NCBI GenBank assembly: GCA_004562915.1
Contig: SFQZ01000007.1
Coordinates: forward strand, 5,485 to 69,484
Origin: a bacterium
GTDB taxonomy: Bacteria; Bacillota_A; Clostridia; Lachnospirales; Lachnospiraceae
DNA length: 64,000 bases
Reading direction: 5' to 3'
The position numbers and the translations under genes are program-made. Under the pieces are notes generated by a model. That model saw only the letters and a list, made by a program, of their open reading frames with translations. It was not told the origin of the DNA and searched no databases. Below are positions 34,003 through 42,864 of this stretch, in pieces. The first letter of the stretch is position 1. The number at the start of each line of letters is the position of its first letter.

Positions 34003-35036
34003 TGAAAAAGTTTTTGGCGATACTGGGATGTCTGATTTTCATGGTTTCCGGCTGCAGTGATGACAGAGTGGATCAATATTACGAGAGCGGTATTGCTGCT
34101 ATTGAACAGGGAGATTATGATGCCGCTATTGAAGAGCTTGAACAGGTGATCCAGGCTGAAGAAAGATTGCCGGAGGCATACAGAGCATATGGAATTGCCT
34201 GGTTGTCCAAAAAATCTTATCCGGAGGCAATCGCTGCATTTTCCAGAAGTTTGAATTCCATGGATGATGAGAATGAAGAATTCGAAAAGGATGTCATGTA
34301 TTATCTGGCTGAAGCCCGTTTGCTGCAGGGAGAAGTGGATAAAGCACTTGGGGTTTATGGGGATATTCTGAAAAAGGGAGAGGATCCCCAGGCCTTTTTC
34401 CTGAGGGGAAAAGTGTATATGAACCGGAACGATTATGAAAATGCCGGAAAAGATTTTGCAAGAGCAGTTGAGGGTTGTAAAGATTATAATCTGTATATCA
34501 ATATATATCAGATATATGCAGACAAAAATAAGGCGGTAGATGGTGATGTCTATCTGGAACAGGCTCTGTCGATGGAGCCGGAGACCGGGGAAGACTATTA
34601 TCATCGAGGCAGAATATATGAGTATCGGAAAGATTATGATAAAGCAAAAGAAGCGCTGATTCAGGCCTTGGAGCTGGAATATGAGGATGCAATGCTTCTT
34701 TTGGGAAGAATCTATCTGGAGACGGATGATTCGACCAGTGCAAGATCTATGTATAAGGAATATCTTTCACAGAGTGAAAATGGTGCCAGAGCGTACAATG
34801 GTCTTGCGATATGTGACATTTATGAGGAGAATTATGACAGTGCCCTTGAAAATATTCAAAGGGGACTTGCAGAGAATAATTCTGAGGAGACAAGAGGACT
34901 TTTGTATAATGAAATTGTGGCATATGAAGGAAAATGTGATTTTGATACCGCAAAAGAAAAAATGAAAGTTTTTCTTGAACAATATCCGGATGATCCGGAT
35001 GCTTTGAGAGAAAATGAATTTCTTTCTACCAGATAG
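34002..35036 (+). CDS. TPR-repeat lipoprotein
   Basis: The 344-residue product begins with a lipoprotein signal (MKKFLAILGCLIFMVSGC, cysteine in VSGC) and is then almost all tetratricopeptide repeats, e.g. YESGIAAIEQGDYDAAIEEL, AYRAYGIAWLSKKSYPEAIA and YYHRGRIYEYRKDYDKAKEA. It should be anchored on the outer face of the membrane as a protein-interaction scaffold. Its partner is unknown. It is translationally coupled to glmM and followed by hflX, which hints at an envelope link. Confidence 0.88.
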   Translation: MKKFLAILGCLIFMVSGCSDDRVDQYYESGIAAIEQGDYDAAIEELEQVIQAEERLPEAYRAYGIAWLSKKSYPEAIAAFSRSLNSMDDENEEFEKDVMYYLAEARLLQGEVDKALGVYGDILKKGEDPQAFFLRGKVYMNRNDYENAGKDFARAVEGCKDYNLYINIYQIYADKNKAVDGDVYLEQALSMEPETGEDYYHRGRIYEYRKDYDKAKEALIQALELEYEDAMLLLGRIYLETDDSTSARSMYKEYLSQSENGARAYNGLAICDIYEENYDSALENIQRGLAENNSEETRGLLYNEIVAYEGKCDFDTAKEKMKVFLEQYPDDPDALRENEFLSTR

Positions 35037-35050
35037 CAGGAGGAATGCAT

Positions 35051-36286
35051 ATGTATGAGATGGGGGAACAGATGGAGCGGGTAATTCTTGTGGGAGTCCA
35101 GACCTGTGACGGGGACGATACCGTTCAGTCGTTGCTGGAACTGCGTGAATTGGCAGAAACAGCAGGTGCGGCAGCTGTAGGAACTGTAATGCAGAGCAGA
35201 GAGTCTGTCCACCCGGCTACGTATCTGGGAAAAGGAAAACTGGAAGAATTGAAAGAACTTCTTTATGATCTGGATGCTACGGGGGTAATCTGTGACGATG
35301 AGCTGTCGCCGGCTCAGATGAATAATCTGGAACAGGAACTGGAATGCAAAGTAATGGATCGAACCATGGTGATTCTTGATATTTTTGCCAGCCGAGCAAA
35401 GACCAGTGAAGGTAAAATACAGGTGGAACTGGCACAGCTTAAATACAGAGCAGCTCGTCTGGTAGGTATGAGAGCTTCTCTTTCCCGTCTGGGAGGAGGA
35501 ATTGGTACAAGAGGTCCGGGAGAAAAGAAACTGGAGATGGATCGCCGTATGATTCATGCCAGAATCGGACAGCTGAAAGAACAGTTGGAAGAGGTACAGA
35601 GGCACAGAGAACTGATACGAAGTCAAAGAGAAAAAAAGCGAACCAAGGTTGCAGCTATCGTAGGTTATACCAATGCCGGGAAATCTACGCTGTTAAATCA
35701 GCTGACGGGATCGGATGTGCTGGAAGAGGATCAGCTTTTTGCTACGCTGGATCCAACTACCAGAGTACTGGATCTGCCGGGAAAACAGCAGATTCTGCTT
35801 ACAGATACCGTAGGTTTTATACGCAAACTACCCCATCATCTGATAGAAGCTTTTAAAAGTACACTGGAAGAAGCAAAATTTGCTGATCTGATTCTTCATG
35901 TAGTGGATGCTTCCAATCCTCAGAAAGAAGAACATATGCATGTGGTATATGATACACTGCGTCAGCTTGGCGTATCTGATAAAAAGATAATCACATTGTT
36001 TAATAAACAGGATATCTGTACAGATAAAGAGCAGCTGCGGGACTTTCAGGCAGATTATGTATTGAATATTTCTGCCAGAAGCCGACAGGGGCTGGATGAG
36101 CTGAAGGAACTGTTAGAGCAAATTCTGAGAGAGGATCAGATTTATATTGAAAGACTGTATCCTTATGAGAAAGCAGGGATTATTGCGCAGATCAGGAGCT
36201 ATGGAGAAGTGATGGAAGAAGAATATCTGCCGGAGGGAATTGCCGTGAAAGCTTATATTCCGATGGAAATCTATAGCCAGATTTGA
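35051..36286 (+). CDS. hflX: Ribosome-associated GTPase HflX
   Basis: HflX binds and rescues stalled or heat-damaged ribosomes. The 411-residue product has the N-terminal HflX domain (ATYLGKGKLEELKEL), the linker GIGTRGPGEKKLEMDRR, and the G domain: G1 GYTNAGKSTL near residue 204, G3 DTVGFIRKLPHHLIEAFKSTLEE, and G4-like FNKQD. AGGAGG at 35038-35043 fits the ATG at 35051 (7-bp spacing) better than the one at 35045. Confidence 0.95.
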   Translation: MYEMGEQMERVILVGVQTCDGDDTVQSLLELRELAETAGAAAVGTVMQSRESVHPATYLGKGKLEELKELLYDLDATGVICDDELSPAQMNNLEQELECKVMDRTMVILDIFASRAKTSEGKIQVELAQLKYRAARLVGMRASLSRLGGGIGTRGPGEKKLEMDRRMIHARIGQLKEQLEEVQRHRELIRSQREKKRTKVAAIVGYTNAGKSTLLNQLTGSDVLEEDQLFATLDPTTRVLDLPGKQQILLTDTVGFIRKLPHHLIEAFKSTLEEAKFADLILHVVDASNPQKEEHMHVVYDTLRQLGVSDKKIITLFNKQDICTDKEQLRDFQADYVLNISARSRQGLDELKELLEQILREDQIYIERLYPYEKAGIIAQIRSYGEVMEEEYLPEGIAVKAYIPMEIYSQI

Positions 36287-36325
36287 GAATGCTGGTTTAC
36301 AGAAGTATGTATGAAAGAATGAGAA

Positions 36326-36364
36326 AACCTTGAAATCCTGGTGTATTACGGTATATTCAAGGTT
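36326..36364 (+). other. Inverted repeat after hflX
   Basis: AACCTTGAA and TTCAAGGTT form a 9-bp stem around 21 nt. No T run follows, so it is not a clear terminator. Confidence 0.4.
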
Positions 36365-36374
36365 ACATAATAAA

Positions 36375-36390
36375 ACACTATATATTGTGT
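36375..36390. promoter_or_regulatory. NrdR box 1
   Basis: ACACTATATATTGTGT matches the NrdR consensus (ACACwATATwTwGTGT type). It lies directly before the -35 of the nrdD promoter. Confidence 0.9.
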
Positions 36391-36418
36391 TTGACAAAAT
36401 AAAAGCACAATATATAGT
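36391..36418 (+). promoter_or_regulatory. nrdD promoter P1 between and under the NrdR boxes
   Basis: TTGACA at 36391-36396 starts one base after NrdR box 1. TATAGT at 36413-36418 lies inside box 2, with a 16-bp spacer. Confidence 0.65.
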
Positions 36419-36425
36419 GCTTTTT
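36401..36425 (+). terminator. NrdR box 2 embedded in a terminator-like hairpin
   Basis: GCACAATATATAGTGC (36405-36420) is the second NrdR box, 30 bp centre to centre from box 1. With its flanks (AAAAGCAC...GTGCTTTTT) it also makes a hairpin followed by T residues, able to end the hflX transcript. Confidence 0.65.
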
Positions 36426-36428
36426 CTA

Positions 36429-36457
36429 TTGACAGTAAAGAGCTGGTTTGTTAGTAT
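36429..36457 (+). promoter_or_regulatory. Possible nrdD promoter P2
   Basis: TTGACA at 36429-36434 and TAGTAT at 36452-36457 are separated by 17 bp. It lies downstream of both NrdR boxes, so it might escape or be blocked by NrdR. Confidence 0.5.
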
Positions 36458-36535
36458 AGACATACACGCATAAGAATGGAAACGATAAAGTTGGTTTTCG
36501 ATAGTTTTGGGTAAGAAAGGTTTTGGGGTAATAAG

Positions 36536-38986
36536 ATGTTTGAAGTTGTAAAAAGAGATGGAGAAATTGCTGAGTTTCAGCTTAGTAAAATAACAGAGGC
36601 AATCAGAAAGGCTTTTGCGGCTAACGAGAAGAATTATACACAGGATATGTTGGAGATGCTTGGACTTCGTGTTACTGCTGATTTTCAGAATAAAATCAGT
36701 AATGATCAGATTACTGTGGAAGCGATTCAGGACAGTGTGGAAAATGTGCTGATTCAGTGCGGTTATGCGGAAGTGGCAAAGGCATACATTCTTTACCGCA
36801 AGCAGAGAGAAAAAGTTCGTAATATGAAATCTACGATTCTCGATTATAAAGAAATTGTCAACAGCTATGTAAAGGTAGAGGACTGGCGGGTAAAAGAGAA
36901 TTCAACGGTGACTTATTCTGTTGGAGGCCTTATTCTCAGCAATTCCGGTGCAGTTACAGCAAATTACTGGTTGTCAGAGATTTATGATGAGGAAATTGCC
37001 GATGCGCACAGGAATGCAGATATCCATATTCATGATTTATCTATGTTGACAGGGTATTGTGCGGGATGGTCACTGAAACAGCTGATTAAAGAAGGATTAG
37101 GCGGTATAGAAGGGAAGATTACATCAGCACCTGCAAAGCATTTGAGTGTATTGTGTAATCAAATGGTCAACTTCCTGGGAATCATGCAGAATGAGTGGGC
37201 AGGAGCACAGGCATTTTCTTCCTTTGATACGTATCTGGCTCCGTTCGTCAAAGCAGATCACCTGACTTATCCGGAAGTGAAAAAGTGTATTGAATCTTTT
37301 ATTTATGGCGTAAATACACCAAGCCGTTGGGGAACTCAGGCGCCATTTTCCAATATTACACTGGATTGGACTGTGCCGGATGACCTTGCAGAGCTTCCGG
37401 CAATTGTAGGCGGAAAAGAGATGGATTTCAAATATAAAGACTGCAAAAAAGAGATGGATATGGTAAATAAGGCATTTATCGAGACAATGATCGAGGGGGA
37501 TGCCAATGGACGTGGCTTCCAGTATCCGATTCCGACCTATTCCATTACAAAAGATTTTGACTGGTCAGACACAGAGAATAACAGGCTGTTGTTTGAGATG
37601 ACATCCAAGTACGGTACTCCATATTTCTCCAATTATATCAACAGTGATATGAAGCCAAGCGATGTGCGAAGCATGTGCTGTCGTCTGCGCTTGGATTTGC
37701 GGGAACTGCGTAAGAAAACAGGCGGTTACTTTGGTTCTGGTGAAAGTACCGGTTCTGTAGGGGTTGTAACCATCAATATGCCGAGAATAGCATATTTGTC
37801 CAAAGATGAGAAAGAATTTTTTGAACGTCTGGATCATATGATGGATCTGGCTGCGCGCTCACTGCATATAAAGCGGGAAGTAATAAGCAAGTTGTTGGAT
37901 GAGGGCTTGTATCCTTATACAAAGCGGTATCTGGGCAATTTTAATAATCATTTTTCAACTATCGGTCTTGTGGGTATGAATGAAGCAGGATTAAATGCAA
38001 GATGGATAGGGGCTGATATGTCTGATCAGAGGACCCAGGAATTTTCTAAAAAAGTATTGATCCATATGAGAGAACGTCTCTCCGATTATCAGGAAGAGTA
38101 TGGAGATTTGTATAATCTGGAAGCAACTCCGGCAGAATCCACAGCCTATCGTCTGGCAAAACATGACCGGAAGCGTTGGTCGGATATCATTACGGCAGGT
38201 CATGTGGGAGATACTCCATACTATACTAACAGCTCTCATCTTCCGGTGGATTACACATCCGATATTTTTGATGCCTTGGATATTCAGGATGAACTGCAGA
38301 CTCTGTATACTTCCGGTACGGTATTTCATGCTTTTTTGGGAGAAAAATTGCCTGACTGGCAAGCAGCAGCTAGATTGGTAAGAAAGATTGCGGAGAATTA
38401 TCGCCTGCCATATTATACGCTTTCACCGACTTATTCGGTATGTAAGGATCATGGTTATATAGCAGGTGAGCACTTTAACTGTCCGTCCTGTGGCAAAAAA
38501 TCAGAGGTTTACAGCAGAATCACCGGTTATTATCGTCCGGTTCAAAACTGGAACGACGGAAAAGCACAGGAGTATAAGAATCGTACGGTCTATGACATTT
38601 TGAATTCAAAAGCTCCTTCAACGGATACCGTTTGTGAGAAAAAAGAAGAAAAAGCAGAAAAACAGCCGCAGGCATCAAGGGCTGCAGCTGAAATGAGATC
38701 ACGTCCGTCAAAGACAGCGGTTGTGACTATGTCTGGAGATGATATCAAGATCCAACATCCGGATACTGTCAAATATCTTTTTACAACAAGTACTTGTCCG
38801 AACTGTAAGATTGCCAAAGAGATGCTTGCGGGAGAAGAATATCAGGTGATTGATGCAGAGAAAAATCCGGAACTGGTATCCCGGTATGGTATCATGCAGG
38901 CACCCACACTTGTGGTAATCCGGGGAGATCAGATGAAAAAATATGTGAATGCGTCCAATATTCAGAAATATGTGGATGAGGATTAA
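36536..38986 (+). CDS. nrdD: Anaerobic (class III) ribonucleoside-triphosphate reductase with fused C-terminal redoxin domain
   Basis: NrdD makes dNTP precursors under anoxia using a glycyl radical. The 816-residue product has an N-terminal ATP-cone (VKRDGEIAEFQLSKITEAIRKAF), the catalytic barrel with MCCRLRLDLREL, a zinc-site region (HFNCPSCGKK) and the radical motif RITGYYRP with Gly about residue 664. After a Lys/Glu/Ala-rich linker an extra domain of about 75 residues follows, with a redox motif CPNC at 754-757 and a cis-Pro-like APTLVVI; this resembles glutaredoxin or thioredoxin. No activase gene (nrdG) is adjacent. Control is by NrdR boxes. Confidence 0.95.
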   Translation: MFEVVKRDGEIAEFQLSKITEAIRKAFAANEKNYTQDMLEMLGLRVTADFQNKISNDQITVEAIQDSVENVLIQCGYAEVAKAYILYRKQREKVRNMKSTILDYKEIVNSYVKVEDWRVKENSTVTYSVGGLILSNSGAVTANYWLSEIYDEEIADAHRNADIHIHDLSMLTGYCAGWSLKQLIKEGLGGIEGKITSAPAKHLSVLCNQMVNFLGIMQNEWAGAQAFSSFDTYLAPFVKADHLTYPEVKKCIESFIYGVNTPSRWGTQAPFSNITLDWTVPDDLAELPAIVGGKEMDFKYKDCKKEMDMVNKAFIETMIEGDANGRGFQYPIPTYSITKDFDWSDTENNRLLFEMTSKYGTPYFSNYINSDMKPSDVRSMCCRLRLDLRELRKKTGGYFGSGESTGSVGVVTINMPRIAYLSKDEKEFFERLDHMMDLAARSLHIKREVISKLLDEGLYPYTKRYLGNFNNHFSTIGLVGMNEAGLNARWIGADMSDQRTQEFSKKVLIHMRERLSDYQEEYGDLYNLEATPAESTAYRLAKHDRKRWSDIITAGHVGDTPYYTNSSHLPVDYTSDIFDALDIQDELQTLYTSGTVFHAFLGEKLPDWQAAARLVRKIAENYRLPYYTLSPTYSVCKDHGYIAGEHFNCPSCGKKSEVYSRITGYYRPVQNWNDGKAQEYKNRTVYDILNSKAPSTDTVCEKKEEKAEKQPQASRAAAEMRSRPSKTAVVTMSGDDIKIQHPDTVKYLFTTSTCPNCKIAKEMLAGEEYQVIDAEKNPELVSRYGIMQAPTLVVIRGDQMKKYVNASNIQKYVDED

Positions 38987-39001
38987 AATGATACATTTTA
39001 T

Positions 39002-39050
39002 CACAAAAAGGATTGTACCGGTTTATCCGATACAATCCTTTTTTGTGATT
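39002..39050. terminator. Bidirectional terminator between nrdD and the amidase gene
   Basis: CACAAAAAGGATTGTA pairs with TACAATCCTTTTTTGTG around a 13-nt loop. T runs occur on both strands, serving nrdD and the convergent minus-strand gene. Confidence 0.9.
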
Positions 39051-39070
39051 TATATGACTGAAAGTATTTT

Positions 39071-41245
39071 TCAGGCAATCAATGCACCGCTTGCATTGAA
39101 CGTATATGTTTCTCCGTCAATGATTTGAGTTCCTGTGAGCATAGCACCTGAGTCATCCAGATAATACAGGATGTCATTGTCTTCCAACCACCCGGTAAGC
39201 ATGGCACCTGAACGATCCATATAATACCAGATGCCGTTGATTTTCTGCCACCCGGTAAGCATAGCACCTGAGCCGTTCATAAAATACCAAGTACCGTTGA
39301 TTTTCTGCCACCCGGTAAGCATAGCACCTGAGCTGTTCATATAGTACCAGATATCGTTGACTTTCTGCCACCCGGTAAGCATCCAGCCATCCGCATCAAA
39401 AAGATACCAGATGCCATCAATTTTTTCCCAATCTCTGCTGGTATAACTGCCATCTGCATGTCGATACCACCAGCGATTGCCGGAGAGAATCCACTGATCC
39501 GTTTGAGTTGTAGAAGAGGAGTCGGACGGGGTTTTATCCTCGATCCATGCTCCGGAAGAATCTACATAATAGGGACCGATCCAGGTATCGGATGCCATAA
39601 TGCCGGAAGGCGATTCCAGATAATACCAGGTACTGCCAATTTTTTGCCACCCGGTAAGCATAGCACCGGAAGCATCCAGGAAATACCAGTTATTATTCAG
39701 ATGAAGCCATCCGGTAGCCATCGCACCGCTGGAAGTCAAATAATATTTTTTGCCGTTGAGCTTGAGCCATCCGGTCTGCATGACTCCGTTGCTGTCCATG
39801 TAATACCAGGAGCCGTTAACTTTCTGCCATCCGGTAGTCATTTTTCCGTTTGTATCGTAATAATACCATTTGTTATCAATATACTTCCATCCGGCTGAGG
39901 CGCTGGAAGAATGATCCAGGAAAGTGTGTCCTGCAACGCCGGTATTGTCGGTGGGTGGGGCAGAAGTGCCACTGGAAAGGTTCAGATAAGAGGCAATTCC
40001 TTTGGCATCAGCCTCGCCTATCTTTTTTAACATATTTCCGTCCTTCAGCTTTGATGCATCATTCCAGTTGTTGGCAAATCCATGCTCGATAATCACACCG
40101 GGAAGATTGTTGATACGACAGTGTTTGACAATCCCATAATAATCCGCATAAGAACCGTCAGGATATTTTGAACTATTCTCTGTCAGACGTTCCTGAAAGC
40201 CCATATTTTTGAACCCAAGATTTGCCAGTTCATTCAAAATGGACTGTGCCATATCGAGGGAAGCCTGTGCGGCGTCGTGATGATAATCATGGCTGGCATC
40301 CAGTTTGGGAACCATAGCCAATACACCACTTGCACTGGTGACAGTTTCTCCGGTTGCATTGACATGCTGGCTTACAAAAATATCAGCCTGTTTGTCAACT
40401 GCATAACGGACACGATTTTCAAGTGAAGGATTCTCGTTCTGAGATACCTTTGTGGTGTAAACAGCAATATTGGCATAATTGGCTTCCAAAGCCTCTTTCG
40501 TGTAAGTGGTGATTTTATAATTGATAATAGCTTCATCGATTACAAAATCGCCCCAGTTTCTATATGTACCTGTACCGGCACTTCCGTGTCCCGGATCCAA
40601 TACAATGACCTTTTTCTGGTTGCTCGCAGTTAATGGTTCAACCTGATCCGAAGTCTGTAAAGAAAGGGTGGCAGCAACGGAAACTGCCAGCTCTTGAGTG
40701 TCTATCTCGTCGTTAAGTGTGGTGGTAATTACACAATTATCAACCATTTCAGAGGACTCTTCTTCCAGAGAGAGTGTGGCAGCAGCCGGTTCTGTGTTCA
40801 GCGCTTCCTCAAAATCCTCCTGATCCAACTGGGTTCCATTTTCCAATGGGAGAAGGCTGGTAGTATAATTTGTGTCGTCGACAGAAAAATCTATTTTCTG
40901 AAAAGTCCTGTTTTCAGATGCAGGAAGTGAGAAAGATACATAATTTTCAATAATCTGAAAAGCGACTGTCTCTTCCTGTTCTCCGGACACTTCTGAAAAA
41001 AGAACAGCAGAACTAGGCGTGCAATCAGAATCCAGCTTGATCACTACGTTTTGTGTCAATTGATCCTCAGACAGTTCTGCATACAAAAAATCTGCCGGAA
41101 TTTGATCTGCACTGTCTGATAAAGACTCCTCCTGCTGAATTGCCTGTGAGCTACCTGTTATGGAAGCACTGACAGGCAATGAACACGATAAACTAAGCAT
41201 ACTGGCTAATGCCAGCGTCCATATTCGATTGTATTTTTTATTCAT
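39071..41245 (-). CDS. Secreted N-acetylmuramoyl-L-alanine amidase (Amidase_3) with choline-binding-type repeats
   Basis: The 724-residue product has a signal peptide (about residues 1-28, ending PVSAS), an acidic N-terminal region without a recognised domain, and an Amidase_3 domain at about residues 208-420. Zinc ligands are seen in LDPGHGSAGTG, SQHVNATGE and the catalytic VIIEHGF. The C-terminal 280 residues are about 12 cell-wall-binding repeats of 20 residues (pattern GWQKINGTWYYMNSSGAMLT). Such repeats hold proteins on choline or related wall polymers. AAAGGGG precedes the start on the minus strand. It probably remodels the cell wall at the surface. Confidence 0.93.
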   Translation of the reverse strand: MNKKYNRIWTLALASMLSLSCSLPVSASITGSSQAIQQEESLSDSADQIPADFLYAELSEDQLTQNVVIKLDSDCTPSSAVLFSEVSGEQEETVAFQIIENYVSFSLPASENRTFQKIDFSVDDTNYTTSLLPLENGTQLDQEDFEEALNTEPAAATLSLEEESSEMVDNCVITTTLNDEIDTQELAVSVAATLSLQTSDQVEPLTASNQKKVIVLDPGHGSAGTGTYRNWGDFVIDEAIINYKITTYTKEALEANYANIAVYTTKVSQNENPSLENRVRYAVDKQADIFVSQHVNATGETVTSASGVLAMVPKLDASHDYHHDAAQASLDMAQSILNELANLGFKNMGFQERLTENSSKYPDGSYADYYGIVKHCRINNLPGVIIEHGFANNWNDASKLKDGNMLKKIGEADAKGIASYLNLSSGTSAPPTDNTGVAGHTFLDHSSSASAGWKYIDNKWYYYDTNGKMTTGWQKVNGSWYYMDSNGVMQTGWLKLNGKKYYLTSSGAMATGWLHLNNNWYFLDASGAMLTGWQKIGSTWYYLESPSGIMASDTWIGPYYVDSSGAWIEDKTPSDSSSTTQTDQWILSGNRWWYRHADGSYTSRDWEKIDGIWYLFDADGWMLTGWQKVNDIWYYMNSSGAMLTGWQKINGTWYFMNGSGAMLTGWQKINGIWYYMDRSGAMLTGWLEDNDILYYLDDSGAMLTGTQIIDGETYTFNASGALIA
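39120..39390 (-). repeat. Near-identical 60-bp tandem repeats in the amidase gene
   Basis: The end of the gene has tandem 60-bp units sharing CACCCGGTAAGCATAGCACC at regular intervals (about 39188, 39248, 39308, 39368). Older units at 39640-39900 are more diverged. The recent copies suggest ongoing expansion or gene conversion. Confidence 0.85.
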
Positions 41246-41289
41246 AATTCCCCTTTATAAATAATCCTTTTGTAAATAGTTACTTAAAT

Positions 41290-41318
41290 ATTATACAATT
41301 GTAACAAATAAAATACAA
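41290..41318 (-). promoter_or_regulatory. Promoter of the amidase gene (minus strand)
   Basis: On the minus strand TTGTAT (complement at 41313-41318) and TATAAT (complement at 41290-41295) are separated by 17 bp. Confidence 0.7.
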
Positions 41319-41360
41319 TCCTGTTTTTGCGATAATATATATTTTGTTCCATAAGAGAAG

Positions 41361-41416
41361 GAAAAAACAAAGACGGTAATTCATTTCAAATGTTTTTGGA
41401 ATGAATTACCGTCTAA
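41361..41416 (-). terminator. Terminator of argG (minus strand)
   Basis: GACGGTAATTCATT pairs with AATGAATTACCGTC, giving a 14-bp stem. On the minus strand TTTGTTTTTTCC follows. Confidence 0.9.
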
Positions 41417-41422
41417 AGGTAC

Positions 41423-42649
41423 TTATTTGTTATTATTTTGAACTTCTGCCAGTTTCATTGCCCGAACTTTCAGAGGAAGTCCGAACAGAGTGATAAATCC
41501 ACTTGCATCATTGTGGTCATACATATCACCTGTTGTAAAGGATGCCAGAGATTCGTTATACAGGCTGTATGGGGAAGTGGTACCTGCTTTGATGATATTA
41601 CCTTTATACAATTTGAATTTTACTTCACCGGTCACATATTTCTGCGTGGATTCAACAAAAGCCTGGATTGCTTCACGAAGAGGAGTAAACCATTTTCCTT
41701 CGTATACGATCTGTGCAAACTGGCTGCCCAGTTTCTTCTTAGCTTCCATTGTTTCACGATCCAGGATTAACTCTTCAAGCTGTTCGTGAGCCGCCATCAG
41801 AATGGTCCCTCCGGGAGTTTCGTATACACCACGGGATTTCATACCAACTACACGATTTTCGACAATGTCAATAATACCGATGCCATGTTTTCCGCCGAGA
41901 GCATTCAGCTGAGTGATGATCTCAGAAACCTTCATTTCTTTTCCATTCAGAGTTTTAGGAATACCGGCTTCAAAAGTCATAGTTACATATTCTGCCTCAT
42001 CAGGTGCTTTCTCAGGAGTAACACCCATAACGAGCATATGATCAAAGTTTGGCTCGTTTGCGGGATCTTCCAGTTCCAATCCTTCATGACTGATATGCCA
42101 CAAGTTGCTGTCACGGCTGTAGCTGTGGCTGTGATCAAAAGGAAGATCAATACCGTGCTGTTTACAATAATCAATTTCATCTTCACGGGACTGCATGGTC
42201 CATACATCTGTCATACGCCATGGAGCGATAATTTTCAGATCAGGAGCAAGTGCTTTGATAGCCAGTTCAAAACGAATCTGATCATTTCCTTTTCCAGTTG
42301 CACCGTGGCAGATGGTAGTAGCGCCTTCCTTTCTTGCGATTTCAACCAGACGTTTTGCGATAACAGGACGTGCCATGGAAGTTCCCAGCAGATATTTATG
42401 TTCGTATACGGCACCAGCCTGCACACATGGCATTATAAAATCATCACAGAATTCATCGATGATATCTTCAATATATAATTTGGAAGCTCCTGAAAGTTTT
42501 GCTCTTTCATCCAGACCTTCCAGTTCTGCTCCCTGACCGCAGTTGATACAGCAACAGATCACTTCATAGTCAAAGGTTTCTTTCAGCCATGGAATCAATG
42601 TTGTAGTGTCGAGACCGCCGGAATACGCTAAAATAACTTTTTCTTTCAT
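41423..42649 (-). CDS. argG: Argininosuccinate synthase
   Basis: ArgG joins citrulline and aspartate with ATP in arginine synthesis. The 408-residue product has the P-loop-like LAYSGGLDTT at the N terminus, CHGATGKGNDQIRF, and SYSRDSNLWHISHEGLELED. AGGAGG on the minus strand sets the ATG at 42649; an in-frame upstream extension is rejected. It is divergent from argC with ArgR-like boxes between. The argininosuccinate lyase and ornithine carbamoyltransferase genes are not in the window. Confidence 0.97.
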   Translation of the reverse strand: MKEKVILAYSGGLDTTTLIPWLKETFDYEVICCCINCGQGAELEGLDERAKLSGASKLYIEDIIDEFCDDFIMPCVQAGAVYEHKYLLGTSMARPVIAKRLVEIARKEGATTICHGATGKGNDQIRFELAIKALAPDLKIIAPWRMTDVWTMQSREDEIDYCKQHGIDLPFDHSHSYSRDSNLWHISHEGLELEDPANEPNFDHMLVMGVTPEKAPDEAEYVTMTFEAGIPKTLNGKEMKVSEIITQLNALGGKHGIGIIDIVENRVVGMKSRGVYETPGGTILMAAHEQLEELILDRETMEAKKKLGSQFAQIVYEGKWFTPLREAIQAFVESTQKYVTGEVKFKLYKGNIIKAGTTSPYSLYNESLASFTTGDMYDHNDASGFITLFGLPLKVRAMKLAEVQNNNK

Positions 42650-42773
42650 GATAATATGTTCCTCCTGAGATAATAAGTTTGATATAGATGAAGGGAATAA
42701 AAACAAAGATGTATTTTTATTCACCGATATTCAAAAGAAAATACAATTTTAACAGGTGCTAATGAATATCACA

Positions 42774-42793
42774 TGGCATAATATACATCATGT
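42774..42793. promoter_or_regulatory. ArgR-box-like site 1 (argG side)
   Basis: TGGCATAATATACATCATG shares the 12-mer GCATAATATACA with site 2 at 42838-42849. It lies upstream of the argG gene. Confidence 0.55.
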
Positions 42794-42835
42794 TACGGGA
42801 AAAATCAATAGGCAAATGAAAAAAAATAAAAAAAC

Positions 42836-42864
42836 TTGCATAATATACACTTATGATGTATAAT
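42836..42864 (+). promoter_or_regulatory. argC promoter
   Basis: TTGCAT at 42836-42841 and a perfect TATAAT at 42859-42864 are separated by 17 bp. Both hexamers lie inside ArgR-like boxes. The leader is about 155 nt and contains a GC hairpin (GTGGG-AAAA-CCCAC); no T-box motif was seen. Confidence 0.8.

Noticed and set aside
39120..39900. CRISPR-like array
   Set aside because: The 60-bp units are contiguous coding repeats in the amidase frame with no spacers between them.
39458..40092. Plus-strand open frames opposite the amidase repeats
   Set aside because: They reflect the 60-bp repeat pattern in antisense and have no translation signals.
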